Shown here: in pieces, positions 34,498 to 63,010 of the stretch
Position numbering within the stretch: the first letter of the stretch is position 1
Layout of the letters: the number at the start of each line of letters is the position of its first letter
NCBI RefSeq assembly: GCF_029626265.1
Contig: NZ_JARUBN010000001.1
Span: forward strand, 806,001-870,000
Reading direction: 5' to 3'
Length of the DNA: 64,000 nt
Source: Micromonospora sp. WMMD1102
GTDB lineage: Bacteria; Actinomycetota; Actinomycetes; Mycobacteriales; Micromonosporaceae
Notes under the pieces: model-generated
The model's database searches: none
Told to the model about the DNA's origin: nothing
Seen by the model: the letters and a program-made list of their open reading frames with translations, nothing else
Position numbers and translations under genes: made by a program

Positions 34498-35283
34498 CTA
34501 GCAGGCGATCCCGCCGCGCAGCGCCTCGGCGATGTGCCGGTGCGTCACCGCGGCCTGTTCGAGTACGGCGAAGTGGCCACCGGTCAGGGTGTGCAGCCGG
34601 AACGGCCCGGCGGTGTGCCCGGCCCAGGCCTCCATGTCGCCGGGGCCGACCCGGGGGTCGGCGGTGGCGGCCAGCGCGGTGACCGGCACCGCCAGCGGAC
34701 GCCCCGGGCGGTACGCGTAGTTCTCCTTGACCACGAAGTCCGCCCGGAACGGCGGCAGGAACATCCGCAGCAGCGACGGCTCGGCGAGCAACCCGGGCGG
34801 GGTGCCGCCGAGCCGACTCATCAGGGCGGCGATCTGCGCGTCGCTCATCGTGCTGACCCGGGGACCGGTCTCCGCGCTGCGGTCGGGTGCCCCGCAGCCG
34901 GACACGAACAGGTGCACCGGCGCGGGACCGCCGAGGTCCCGGATCCGGCGCACCACCTCGTATCCGACCAGGGCGCCGAGGCTGTGCCCGTAGACCGCGT
35001 ACGGCTGGGAGCCGCCGTCGAGGACCTGGCGGACCGCGCGGGCGAACTCGTCGGCGAGCGGCTCCATCCGTTCGTGCTGCGGCTCCGCGAGCCGGCCCTC
35101 GCGGCCCGGCGGCTGCAACGGGCAGACCGCCACCCCGGGCAGCCGGCCGATCCACGGGCGGAAGACGGAGGCACTGGCACCGGCGTGCGGCAGGCAGAAC
35201 AGCCGCAGCGCGCCGTCCGGTACCCCGTACGGCAGCACCCGGCGGGCGGCGCCGGTCCGGACGGCGGTCATGGGTACGGTCAC
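34498..35283 (-). CDS. Type II thioesterase
   Basis: A 261-residue alpha/beta hydrolase of the GrsT/RifR type that removes stalled or wrong acyl groups from carrier proteins. It shows LFCLPHAGASASVF, QPPGREGRLAEP, the nucleophile elbow YGHSLGA (Ser101) and the catalytic His in GGHFAVLE (His237). The GTG start overlaps the fkbH-like stop (GTGA); ATG 35271 is an alternative. It is the last gene of the main biosynthetic operon and the only thioesterase seen, since no PKS here ends in a TE domain. Confidence 0.9.
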   Translation of the reverse strand: MTVPMTAVRTGAARRVLPYGVPDGALRLFCLPHAGASASVFRPWIGRLPGVAVCPLQPPGREGRLAEPQHERMEPLADEFARAVRQVLDGGSQPYAVYGHSLGALVGYEVVRRIRDLGGPAPVHLFVSGCGAPDRSAETGPRVSTMSDAQIAALMSRLGGTPPGLLAEPSLLRMFLPPFRADFVVKENYAYRPGRPLAVPVTALAATADPRVGPGDMEAWAGHTAGPFRLHTLTGGHFAVLEQAAVTHRHIAEALRGGIAC

Positions 35284-36446
35284 GGCAGGATCTCCAACCG
35301 GACGTGCGGCGACGGCTCCTGGAGGTTCGCCAGGTCGGCGGCGAGCACGATCCGCTGGCCGTCCCGGCTCACCTCGGTGAAGCCGCTGAACGCGTAGGTG
35401 ATCCGCATCATCCGGTTGCGGTCGGTCTCCACGAAGTCGGCGTGCAGCGCCGCCCCCGCGTCGGCGGCGAGTCGCATGACGTGGTTGAGCAGCACCATGC
35501 CGACCCCCCGGGACATCACCCGGCAGGACATCAGCAGCATCCGCAGCCGCCACAGCGCCGGGTCCCGCCGGTCCACCAGGGCCAGGCCGATCTTCCCGTA
35601 GCTGCCGAACCGGTCGGTCAGCGAGGCGACCAGCAGCAGGTGTTCGGGATCCTGGCGCAGCTCGTCGAGTTCGTCGTAGGAGTACGTCCGGCCGGTCGCG
35701 TTGAGCTGGTTGGTGCGTACCGTCAGCTCCTCCGCGCGTTGCAGGTCGACCTGGCGGGCCGGCGCGATGGTGAAGACCATCTCCAGCCCGGCCAGGAACT
35801 CGTCGTCGGTGCCGACGAACTCCCGGGCGAGTTCGTCCCGGACCAGCTGTCCCTGGTACATCTCGCGGCGCCGGGCGGACTCGTCGGTGACGAACCGGGG
35901 CACGAACTCGGGCCGGGCCAGCGCCTCGTCGACGTCGGTCACGTCGACACAGGTCACCTCGGGCAGCATGTGCGCCACCTCGGCCAGCTCGAACGGCTGG
36001 TCGTCGACGAAGGCGAACGCGTCGAGGCCCAGGTTGAGCGTCTTTGCGATGTGCCGGATCGAGTCGGACTTGGCGTTCCAGTTCGCCTGTGGGCAGAGGA
36101 ACAGGTCCGCCACGCCGAGTTCGTCGAGCTTGGCGAGCGCGGCCCGCGGGTCGTTCCGGCTGGCGACGGAGTGCAGCACACCCATCCGGTCGAGCCGCCG
36201 GATCTGCGCCAGCACCCCCGGCCGCAGCGTGACCTGGTCACCCTCCAGCAGGGTGCCGTTCCACAGGGTGTTGTCCAGGTCCCACACCACGCACTTGATC
36301 CGCCCCTGCCTGGGCTTGCCGGTGGGCGGCTGCCCGAGCGAGCCGGCCGCCGGGCCCGACGGTGCCGGCGGTGCCGGCTCGAACGCCGCCGGGGCGCTCG
36401 GTGGGCCGGGCGCGGTGGCGACCGCGCTGTCCCGCAGCGGGCTCAC
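35280..36446 (-). CDS. fkbH: FkbH-like glyceryl-ACP synthase (HAD family)
   Basis: A 388-residue protein. After a 45-residue Ala/Pro-rich start comes the HAD phosphatase-like domain with VVWDLDNTLW (Asp56, Asp58, Thr60) and AFVDDQPFE. A C-terminal GNAT-like domain (from about 240: TNQLNATGRTYS, MSCRVMSRGVG) follows. FkbH proteins take 1,3-bisphosphoglycerate, dephosphorylate it and load the glyceryl group on a carrier protein, the first step to hydroxymalonyl/methoxymalonyl-ACP. The GTG start overlaps the dehydrogenase stop by four bases. The carrier partner is the FkbJ-like gene two genes upstream. Confidence 0.9.
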   Translation of the reverse strand: MSPLRDSAVATAPGPPSAPAAFEPAPPAPSGPAAGSLGQPPTGKPRQGRIKCVVWDLDNTLWNGTLLEGDQVTLRPGVLAQIRRLDRMGVLHSVASRNDPRAALAKLDELGVADLFLCPQANWNAKSDSIRHIAKTLNLGLDAFAFVDDQPFELAEVAHMLPEVTCVDVTDVDEALARPEFVPRFVTDESARRREMYQGQLVRDELAREFVGTDDEFLAGLEMVFTIAPARQVDLQRAEELTVRTNQLNATGRTYSYDELDELRQDPEHLLLVASLTDRFGSYGKIGLALVDRRDPALWRLRMLLMSCRVMSRGVGMVLLNHVMRLAADAGAALHADFVETDRNRMMRITYAFSGFTEVSRDGQRIVLAADLANLQEPSPHVRLEILP

Positions 36447-37576
36447 CGGACCTTCCCCCGGTATGCCTCGGCGGCAATCATGGTCCGCTGCACCTCGGTG
36501 CTCCCTTCGATGATTTCCATGACCTTCGCGTCCCGGTAGTACCTGGCGACCGGGTACTGCGGGCTGCATCCGTTGGCCCCGTGGATCTGCACCGCCTCTG
36601 CCGCGTGCCGGGCGGCGGCGGTCGAGGTGAAGTACTTCGCGATCCAGGTCGCCATCAGGGTCGCCGAGTCACCGGCGTCCTTGAGCCGTCCCGCGTCGGC
36701 GAGCAGCAGCCGGCCGGCGCGCAGATCGGTGACCATGTCGGACATCTTGGCCTGGATGAGTGGCAGATCCCGCAGCGGCCGGCCGCCGACGACGCGCTGC
36801 TCGGTGTACGCCGCACACGCCTCCAGACAGGCCCGGATGATGCCGGCCGAGCCGCTGCCGACGCTGTACCGGCCGAGGTCCAGTACGCCGGTCAGCACCA
36901 TGCCGCTGGCGAACGCGCTCGGGCCGAGCAGCGCGTCCGGCCCCAGCTCGACCTCGTCGAACGCCACCTCGGCGAGCATCGAGGCCCGGGTGCCGAGCAT
37001 GTCGTCGATCGGCCGTACCGCCACCCCCGGGGCCTCGCGCGGCACCAGGAACGCGACGGTGCCGGCGTCGAGCCGGGCGAAGACCAGGAACAGGTCGGCC
37101 CGCTGGCCGTTGGTGATCCATTTCTTGACGCCGGTCAGCCGCCACCCGCCGCCGTGCGCGACCGCCCTGGTCACGATGGCCGAGGTGTCGCTGCCGGCCT
37201 CGGGCTCGGAGAGGCAGAAGGCGCCCAGCGTACGGCCGGCGGCCAGCGCCGGCAGCCAGCGCTCGCGTTGGGCTTCGTCGCCGAAGCGTTGCACCGCCCA
37301 GGCCACCATGCTGTGCACGGTGAGCAGGCTGCGCACCGACGAGCAGCCGCGGCCGATCTCCTCGTGCAGGGTGCCGAAGCCGACCATGTCCAGGCCCTGC
37401 CCACCCACCGCGACGGGCAGGAACGGTGCCCACAGCCCGGCCGAGGAGATCCTTTCCAGCAGGTCTTCCGGGATGGCGCCGGCGCGGTCCCAGGCATCGG
37501 CGTACGGCACGATGTAGGCATCCACGAACTCGCCGGTGGCGTCCAGGTAGATTCCCCGTTCCATGGCGCTCGTCAT
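36443..37576 (-). CDS. fkbI: FkbI-like acyl-ACP dehydrogenase
   Basis: A 377-residue acyl-CoA dehydrogenase-fold flavoprotein. It has the two family signatures: GAFCLSEPEAGSDTSAI (FAD/substrate region, about 117) and QIHGANGCSPQYPVARYYRD near the end, then IIEGSTEVQR. In the methoxymalonyl pathway FkbI works with FkbK to oxidise glyceryl-ACP to the hydroxymalonyl level. AGGAAGG lies six bases before the ATG, 10 bases after the carrier-protein stop. Confidence 0.9.
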   Translation of the reverse strand: MTSAMERGIYLDATGEFVDAYIVPYADAWDRAGAIPEDLLERISSAGLWAPFLPVAVGGQGLDMVGFGTLHEEIGRGCSSVRSLLTVHSMVAWAVQRFGDEAQRERWLPALAAGRTLGAFCLSEPEAGSDTSAIVTRAVAHGGGWRLTGVKKWITNGQRADLFLVFARLDAGTVAFLVPREAPGVAVRPIDDMLGTRASMLAEVAFDEVELGPDALLGPSAFASGMVLTGVLDLGRYSVGSGSAGIIRACLEACAAYTEQRVVGGRPLRDLPLIQAKMSDMVTDLRAGRLLLADAGRLKDAGDSATLMATWIAKYFTSTAAARHAAEAVQIHGANGCSPQYPVARYYRDAKVMEIIEGSTEVQRTMIAAEAYRGKVR

Positions 37577-37586
37577 CGCGGCCTTC

Positions 37587-37829
37587 CTAGGCGGTGACCG
37601 ACAGCTGCCGCTCGACCAAGGCGGTTATCGAGTCGACCGTACGGAAGTTGTCGATCTTCAGGGCGTCGTTCGGGACGCTGATGCCGAACTCCTTCTCCAC
37701 GAACATCACCAGTTCCATCGCGAAGAGCGAGTTGACGAACCCGAGCGAGAAGATGTCCTCGCTCCCGGTGAGTTCGGCCTGCGGGAACCGTGCGGTGATG
37801 AATCCGAGAACGCGCTGCCTGATCTCCAT
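37587..37829 (-). CDS. fkbJ: FkbJ-like dedicated acyl carrier protein
   Basis: An 80-residue carrier protein with the site LGFVNSLFA (Ser in GFVNSL), the form typical of FkbJ carriers rather than the usual GxDSL of PKS domains. Two ATGs stand near the start. AGGAG directly abuts the first (37835) and is six bases from the second (37829), so the second is chosen. It should hold the glyceryl group during its conversion to the extender unit. Confidence 0.88.
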   Translation of the reverse strand: MEIRQRVLGFITARFPQAELTGSEDIFSLGFVNSLFAMELVMFVEKEFGISVPNDALKIDNFRTVDSITALVERQLSVTA

Positions 37830-37842
37830 CTGCATCTCCTAG

Positions 37843-38690
37843 TCAGCTGCCGTTGGGGTAGGTGTAGAAGCCGCGGCCGGTCTTCCGACCGTGCAGTCCG
37901 GCGTCGGTCATCTGCTTGAGCAGCGGGCAGGGCCGGTACTTGCTGTCCGCGTAGTGCTCGTAGAGCACCTCCACGCTGTAGAGGATGGTGTCGACGCCGA
38001 TCAGGTCGGCCGTCTCCAGCGGCCCCATCGGGTGACCGAAGCAGCCCCGGAACACCTCGTCGACCGACTCGGCGGTGGCCACCCCCTCGTGCACCAGGTA
38101 CGCCGCCTCGTTGACGGTGAGCATCAGCACCCGGTTGGAGACGAAGCCCGCCGAGTCCTTCACCTGCACCGCCTTCTTGCCCATCCCGGTCAGCAGCTCC
38201 CGGGTCCGCTCCAGCGCCTCGGCCGAGGTGTGCACGCCGGGGATCAGCTCCACCACCGGCTTGGCCGGTACCGGGTTCATGAAGTGCACGCCGACCACCT
38301 GCTGCGGTCGGCTGGACACCGCCGCGAGCCGGGTGATCGGGATCGCCGAGGTGTTCGCGATCACCACCGTGTCGGGTGCGCACACCTCGTCCAGCTCGGC
38401 GTGCACCGCGCGCTTGATCTCCCAGTTCTCGGTCACGTTCTCGATCACGACGGACGCCTTCGCCACCGCGGGCACACCCACGGCGGTGGTTATCCGGGCG
38501 AGCACGGCGTCCGGGTCCAGTGCCGGCCCGCCCATCAGGGCACTCATCCGGCAGTTCCGGGCGATCGCCGCCCGTGCCCTGTCCAGGATCGCCTCGTCCC
38601 GGTCGACGAGCACCACCTGGTAGCCGCTGGCGGCCAGGTTCTGCGCGACGCCGACGCCCATCACCCCGGCGCCGACCACTCCTACGACGT

Positions 38691-38694
<4 letters not shown>
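37843..38694 (-). CDS. fkbK: FkbK-like 3-hydroxyacyl dehydrogenase
   Basis: A 283-residue NAD-dependent 3-hydroxyacyl-CoA dehydrogenase homologue. It shows the Rossmann motif GVVGAGVMGVG (4-14), the catalytic HFMNPVPAKPVVELIPG region, DSAGFVSNRVLM and a C-terminal GRGFYTYPNG. In FkbG-K type cassettes it oxidises the C2/C3 hydroxyl of glyceryl-ACP. The GTG start overlaps the stop of the single-module PKS (GTGA). Confidence 0.9.
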
Positions 38695-43421
<4,727 letters not shown>

Positions 43422-43424
43422 GGC

Positions 43425-58841
<15,417 letters not shown>

Positions 58842-59042
58842 TCCGTCACCTCACCGGCTCGCCCCGCGGGTAGCGCCGCCGAATACGGCATTCGTCGGCG
58901 CGCACGTGTCAACCGCACCGCAACACCTGCGGCGCGAAACAATTTCGTCGTTGCTCAGAGATTCGACCGGGGCGACTGTCCTGTCAAGGCGCCCGGTGGC
59001 CGACCGGATGGCAGTTTCCGGTTGGCCGGAAGATGTCACCGG

Positions 59043-59279
59043 CTATTCGGCGACTCTGGTGCGCATGCACCACCGGTAGACGCGGGCGAGCCCGGTGGAG
59101 CTGCTCAACCGCTCTTCCGTACGCTCGAAGTGCTCGTGCCCGCCGAGGTGGCCGATCTTGACCTTGGCGGTACCGCCCTCCACCCGGCAGTTGCGCCGGG
59201 CCTCGGGCAGGTCGGACGGGCCACCGATGAGGATGACGTCCTCGGCTCGTTCTTCGCTGGCGTGGCCGTCGGCGTACAT
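59043..59279 (-). CDS. DUF5988 family protein
   Basis: A 78-residue protein with DVILIGGPSDLPEARRNC, TAKVKIGHLGGHEHFERTEE and a C-terminal RVYRWCMRTRVAE. This is the pattern of the small DUF5988 proteins that occur in or beside actinomycete biosynthetic clusters; their role is unknown. Its ATG has no ribosome site of its own but follows the stop of a 17-codon ORF by three bases, so it is likely translated by coupling. It lies between the SARP regulator and the big PKS, pointing the same way. Confidence 0.75.
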   Translation of the reverse strand: MYADGHASEERAEDVILIGGPSDLPEARRNCRVEGGTAKVKIGHLGGHEHFERTEERLSSSTGLARVYRWCMRTRVAE

Positions 59280-59282
59280 CGC

Positions 59283-59336
59283 TCAGCCCCAGATGGTTTC
59301 GCGCTGAACGGAAACTGCGGCGAGGAAGTGCGTCAT
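59283..59336 (-). CDS. 17-residue ORF with strong ribosome site, upstream of DUF5988
   Basis: An ATG at 59336 preceded by GGAGGT at four bases distance opens MTHFLAAVSVQRETIWG and stops three bases before the DUF5988 start. The ribosome site is the best in this region, so translation is likely. It may only serve to couple translation, or may be a leader peptide. No family is known. Confidence 0.5.
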   Translation of the reverse strand: MTHFLAAVSVQRETIWG

Positions 59337-59493
59337 CGTGACCTCCGAGGATCGTAGCAGAATTTTCTGTTGTGCTTTTTCTAGCCGTGCGGGCAATCAC
59401 GGCATTCTCACGGAGCTATCGCGGGGCCATCACGCGAAGCGGCGGGGAGGCGGGGCGGCGATGGCGCAAATTAAGCGCCGCGAACAGCAGAAA

Positions 59494-59510
59494 CCCCGCC
59501 ACCGGCGGGG
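59494..59510 (-). terminator. Terminator after the SARP regulator gene
   Basis: A 7-bp GC stem (CCCCGCC/GGCGGGG) with a three-base loop, 19 bases past the regulator stop and followed on the minus strand by TTT. It separates the regulator from the DUF5988/PKS unit. Confidence 0.6.
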
Positions 59511-59528
59511 CAGGGGCTCGACGGAGGG

Positions 59529-62500
59529 TCAGCGGGTACGCGCCCGCAGCTCCTCGGCGACCGGTCTGACGATCTTCGGATCGAGTTTGTCGGCCAGTGC
59601 GAGGGACTCCCGCCACGCCATCGAGGCCGCCTCGCTCTGCCCACGGCTGCGGTACGCGTCGCCGACGGCCAGCAGCGCCCTGACCCGCCAAGTGTCCATC
59701 TCCAGTTCGGCGAAGATCTGCTGGGCCTGGGAGAAGAGTTCCAGGGCCAGGTCGGCCATCCCGCGTTCCAGGTGGATGCCGCCGCGCACCATCCGGATCT
59801 GCCCGCCGAGCATCCGGTGCGGCAGGTAGGACGCCTGGTCCTGCACCTTGACCAGCTCCGCCTCGGCCTCGTCCGTGCGCTGCTGCCGGGCCAGCGCGAC
59901 GCCGAGGCCGTAGCGGGCGTACATCTCGCCGACCTTGTCGCCGTACTCCTGGACCAACTTGATCACGTTTCGGAAGGTCTCCTCCGCGGCGGTCTCGTCC
60001 TGCTGGGCCAGTTGCAGGTCACCGAGCCGGCACAGCAGTTGGCAGCGGATCCGGCGGCTGCCGGTGGCGTGCACCAGTTCGAGCGCGCGGGTCAGCTGCT
60101 GCTCGGCCGCGTCGGCGTCGCCCCGCTCAAGCTGGATCTGCGCCATGCTGCCGAGTACGTGTGCCTCGCCGACCGCGTCGCCGGCCGCCCGCAGCAGCGG
60201 CAGCGCCTGCTCGCAGCGGCGGGTCGCGTCGGCCATCCGGCCCTGGGCGCGGTCCAGGAAGGCCAGGTTGCGCAGCACGAGTGCCTGGCCGTGCCGGTCG
60301 CCGACCTCGGTGAAGATGTGCTGGGCCGGCCGCAGTAGCCAGCCGGCCTCGGTGAACCGCTGCTCGAACAGCCGCAGCGCACCCAGCGAGTGCAGCATGG
60401 CGGCTTCCCCGCGCCGGTTGGCGGCGCGGCGGCACTCGGCCAGCGCCATCTCGTGCGTGACACGCCAGTCGTCGAAGAAGCTGTGCGCCTCGAACAGGGT
60501 GACCGAGGTGAGCGCGAGGTCCCAGCAGAGCTCGTCCAAGCCGGCGCGGGCGGCCTGGCAGACCGCGGCGACGATGCCGTGCCGTTCGCTCTCGTACCAC
60601 TGGATCGGGTCGACCAGCTCGCGTTCGATAACGATATCTGGCAGCGGCCAACGCTCTGCGCTGCCGTGCAGCAGCGTGTGGTCACCGCCGTACTCCCGGC
60701 GGTGCGCCTGTTCGGCGAAGTAGAGCCAGGCGCCGAGCGCGCGGTCGAGGGCCGCGGCACGCTCGGCGGGCGAATCGTCGTGGGCGAGGCGCTCGCGGGC
60801 GTAGGTGCGGATCAGGTCGTGCAACCGGAAACGCAGCCGCCCGCTGCGGCCGAGCCGCTCGACGTCGACGAACTGGGCGTCGATCAGTTCCTCGAGCGCC
60901 TCTTCACCCTCGTGCACCGAGGTGTCGAGCAGCGGGGCGGCCAGCCAGCCGGGGAAGTCGTGGACCTCCAGCATGGCGAGCCGGCGGAACAGCCGCTGCG
61001 CGGTCTCGCTGAGCACCTTGTACGTCAGCGCCAGCGTGGCCCGCACGCCGAGTCCCCGGTAGACCAGCTCGTGCAGCCGCTGGGTCTCGTCGGCGATGCG
61101 TTCGACGAACCGGCCGATGGACCAGTGCGGGCGGGACGCCAGCCGGGCACCGGCGATGCGCAGCCCGATCGGCAGCCCGCCGCAGATCTCCACCAGCCGC
61201 AGGCACTCGCTCAGCTCGGCGTACGCCCGGTCGCTGCCGATCACCTTGACCAGCAGCCGCATCGCCTCCTCCTGGTCGAAGATGTGCACGTTGACGGTGG
61301 TCACCCCGGGCTGCCCGGTGAGCCGGAACCGGCTCGTCACCATCACCGCACAGCCGGCGGAGCCGGGGACCAGCCAGCGCACCTGCTCCTCGTCGACGGC
61401 GTCGTCGAGGACGACCAGGATCCGCCGGTGTGCCAGAAGTTGCCGGTAGAGTTCGGCGCGCTCTTCGAGTCGTTCCGGTATCGCGCTGCCCGTCACCCCG
61501 AGCGCCCGCAGGAACCGTTCCAGCGCCTGCGCCACGGTGACCGGCTGCACGGAGAGGCTGTTGAGCTGGACGAACAACTGGCCGTCCGGAAATTCGTCGG
61601 CGAGCAGGTGCCCGACGTGGGTGGCGAGGGTGGTCTTGCCAACGCCGGCCTTGCCGCAGACCACCACCACCGGCACGCTGTAGGGCGAGTCGCCCCTGGA
61701 GAGCAGGTGCTGGCGGAGCTGGCGGACCGGCTCGGTGTGCCCGGTGAAGTCCTGGATGTCGGTGGGCAGCTGGCGCGGGGTCACCTCCGGCATCGGGACG
61801 GTGCTGGGCAACGCGACCGGCCGCGGCGCCGGGTCGGGTGAGCCGCTGAGGATCGCCCGCTCCAGCGCCTGCAACTCCTCGCCGGGCTCGATGCCCAGCT
61901 CGTCGACCAGCAGCCGACGCCCGCTGCGATAGACCTCCAGTGCCTCCGCCTGCTGTCCGGACTGGTACAGCACCCGCATCAGCCGAACCCGCAGCCCTTC
62001 CCGGAGGGGATGGTGACTGACCAGCTCGGTGAGGTAGCCGACCAGGCCGTGGTGCGTGCCGAGCCGGAGCCGGACGTCGGTCCACTGTTCGACAGCGCCG
62101 ACCAGTTCCTGGACCAGTCGGACGTCGACACCCTTGAGGATCCGGCTGTTGCCCGTGGTCAGCCCGTGTCCCCGCCAGAGTCCGGTGGCCGTCCGGAACA
62201 GCTCGTCGGCCTCGGCGAGGCGGTGCTCGGCGACGGCCTGGTGGGCCCGCCGGGTCAGGTCGGCGAAGGCCAGGCTGTCGAGCTGGTCGGCGGGCACCCG
62301 CGCCATGTATCCGTTGGACGTGGTGGAGATGACGTCCGGTGGCAGGCCGGCCTCGGTCAGCATCCGACGCAGCATCGATATGCAGATCTGCACCTGCGCC
62401 TTCGCGGTGGCCGGTGGTGCGTCGTCCCAGACGGCCTCCATGAGCCGGTCCATTCCGACGCTCCGGTTCGCCTCGATCAGGGTCATCATGAGGATGATTT

Positions 62501-62576
62501 GCTGACGTTGCGCGACGATCGGAAACTGACCGGACGGGCCGTGCACCTCCAACGATCCTAGTACTCGAAACCACAC
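59529..62576 (-). CDS. SARP/AfsR-type regulator with NB-ARC and TPR domains
   Basis: A 1015-residue AfsR-like protein. It has an OmpR-like winged-helix domain (about 1-95), a bacterial transcriptional activation domain (about 100-245: LVQELVGAVEQWTDVRLRLG, LYQSGQQAEALEVYRSGRR), and an NB-ARC ATPase with Walker A GKAGVGKTT (308-316), Walker B ILVVLDD and GLPIGLRI. TPR repeats run from about 600 to the end. GTG 62576 has GAGGAGG nine bases upstream and gives the standard N-terminus; a longer frame to 62729 begins with unrelated sequence. SARPs bind direct repeats and activate biosynthetic operons, and this is the likely cluster activator, transcribed toward the PKS genes. Confidence 0.92.
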   Translation of the reverse strand: MWFRVLGSLEVHGPSGQFPIVAQRQQIILMMTLIEANRSVGMDRLMEAVWDDAPPATAKAQVQICISMLRRMLTEAGLPPDVISTTSNGYMARVPADQLDSLAFADLTRRAHQAVAEHRLAEADELFRTATGLWRGHGLTTGNSRILKGVDVRLVQELVGAVEQWTDVRLRLGTHHGLVGYLTELVSHHPLREGLRVRLMRVLYQSGQQAEALEVYRSGRRLLVDELGIEPGEELQALERAILSGSPDPAPRPVALPSTVPMPEVTPRQLPTDIQDFTGHTEPVRQLRQHLLSRGDSPYSVPVVVVCGKAGVGKTTLATHVGHLLADEFPDGQLFVQLNSLSVQPVTVAQALERFLRALGVTGSAIPERLEERAELYRQLLAHRRILVVLDDAVDEEQVRWLVPGSAGCAVMVTSRFRLTGQPGVTTVNVHIFDQEEAMRLLVKVIGSDRAYAELSECLRLVEICGGLPIGLRIAGARLASRPHWSIGRFVERIADETQRLHELVYRGLGVRATLALTYKVLSETAQRLFRRLAMLEVHDFPGWLAAPLLDTSVHEGEEALEELIDAQFVDVERLGRSGRLRFRLHDLIRTYARERLAHDDSPAERAAALDRALGAWLYFAEQAHRREYGGDHTLLHGSAERWPLPDIVIERELVDPIQWYESERHGIVAAVCQAARAGLDELCWDLALTSVTLFEAHSFFDDWRVTHEMALAECRRAANRRGEAAMLHSLGALRLFEQRFTEAGWLLRPAQHIFTEVGDRHGQALVLRNLAFLDRAQGRMADATRRCEQALPLLRAAGDAVGEAHVLGSMAQIQLERGDADAAEQQLTRALELVHATGSRRIRCQLLCRLGDLQLAQQDETAAEETFRNVIKLVQEYGDKVGEMYARYGLGVALARQQRTDEAEAELVKVQDQASYLPHRMLGGQIRMVRGGIHLERGMADLALELFSQAQQIFAELEMDTWRVRALLAVGDAYRSRGQSEAASMAWRESLALADKLDPKIVRPVAEELRARTR

Positions 62577-63010
62577 CTCGCACGCCCTCCTCGCCCCCGT
62601 GTGCACCGTCCATAGGTGCCAATGTGAATCGGCGTGTGCTTGTCGAAAGCGTACGTCCTGTTCGCCGCTCGTGGTAGCTCGTCGATGCGTACCCGCCCGT
62701 CGCCCGACTGCCGTTGGCCGGGTCGTCACGGCGACGGCGTCGTTCCGGGACGCTTACCGCTCTTCTCGCCCGTCTCGGGCGGGGCGGCACGGGGCGGCCA
62801 GAGCCAATCGAACTTATCGGATAACTAGGTCAATCATCATTATTAATCGACAAGAGGCTATTAGCCAGACGCTGTCACTCCGAGCTGTGGCGCGACTGCG
62901 GAACGCCACGGGGGTGGTCCGAACCGCCGATATGGTCCGAACCACCAGAATGGTCCGAACCATCGGGATGGCCCGAACCACCAATACGCCGGCCTGACTA
63001 CGATGACCCG
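62577..63010. other. Intergenic region between the regulator and PPTase genes
   Basis: This is the longest stretch without a gene (434 bases), between divergent genes. It contains an AT-rich island (about 62815-62860, with ATCATTATTAATCGAC) that stands out in this GC-rich DNA, and a set of four tandem 18-bp repeats next to the PPTase start. Frames running through it have arginine-rich, repeat-derived products and are not credible. It probably holds promoters for both genes. Confidence 0.7.
62916..62987 (+). repeat. Four tandem 18-bp repeats upstream of the PPTase gene
   Basis: Units start at 62916, 62934, 62952 and 62970, with consensus GGTCCGAACCNNCNNNAT; the last reads GGCCCGAACC. The GGTCCGAACC core is close to palindromic. 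The array ends 23 bases before the PPTase GTG. It looks like an iterated protein-binding site. Confidence 0.85.

Noticed and set aside
62916..62987. CRISPR array
   Set aside because: Units are contiguous 18-bp repeats without spacers, and no cas genes are present.
62599..62997. 132-residue plus-strand frame through the regulator-PPTase gap, ending in MVRTTR-like repeats
   Set aside because: The repeats are the translation of the 18-bp DNA array. The rest is Arg/Cys-rich without a ribosome site or family.
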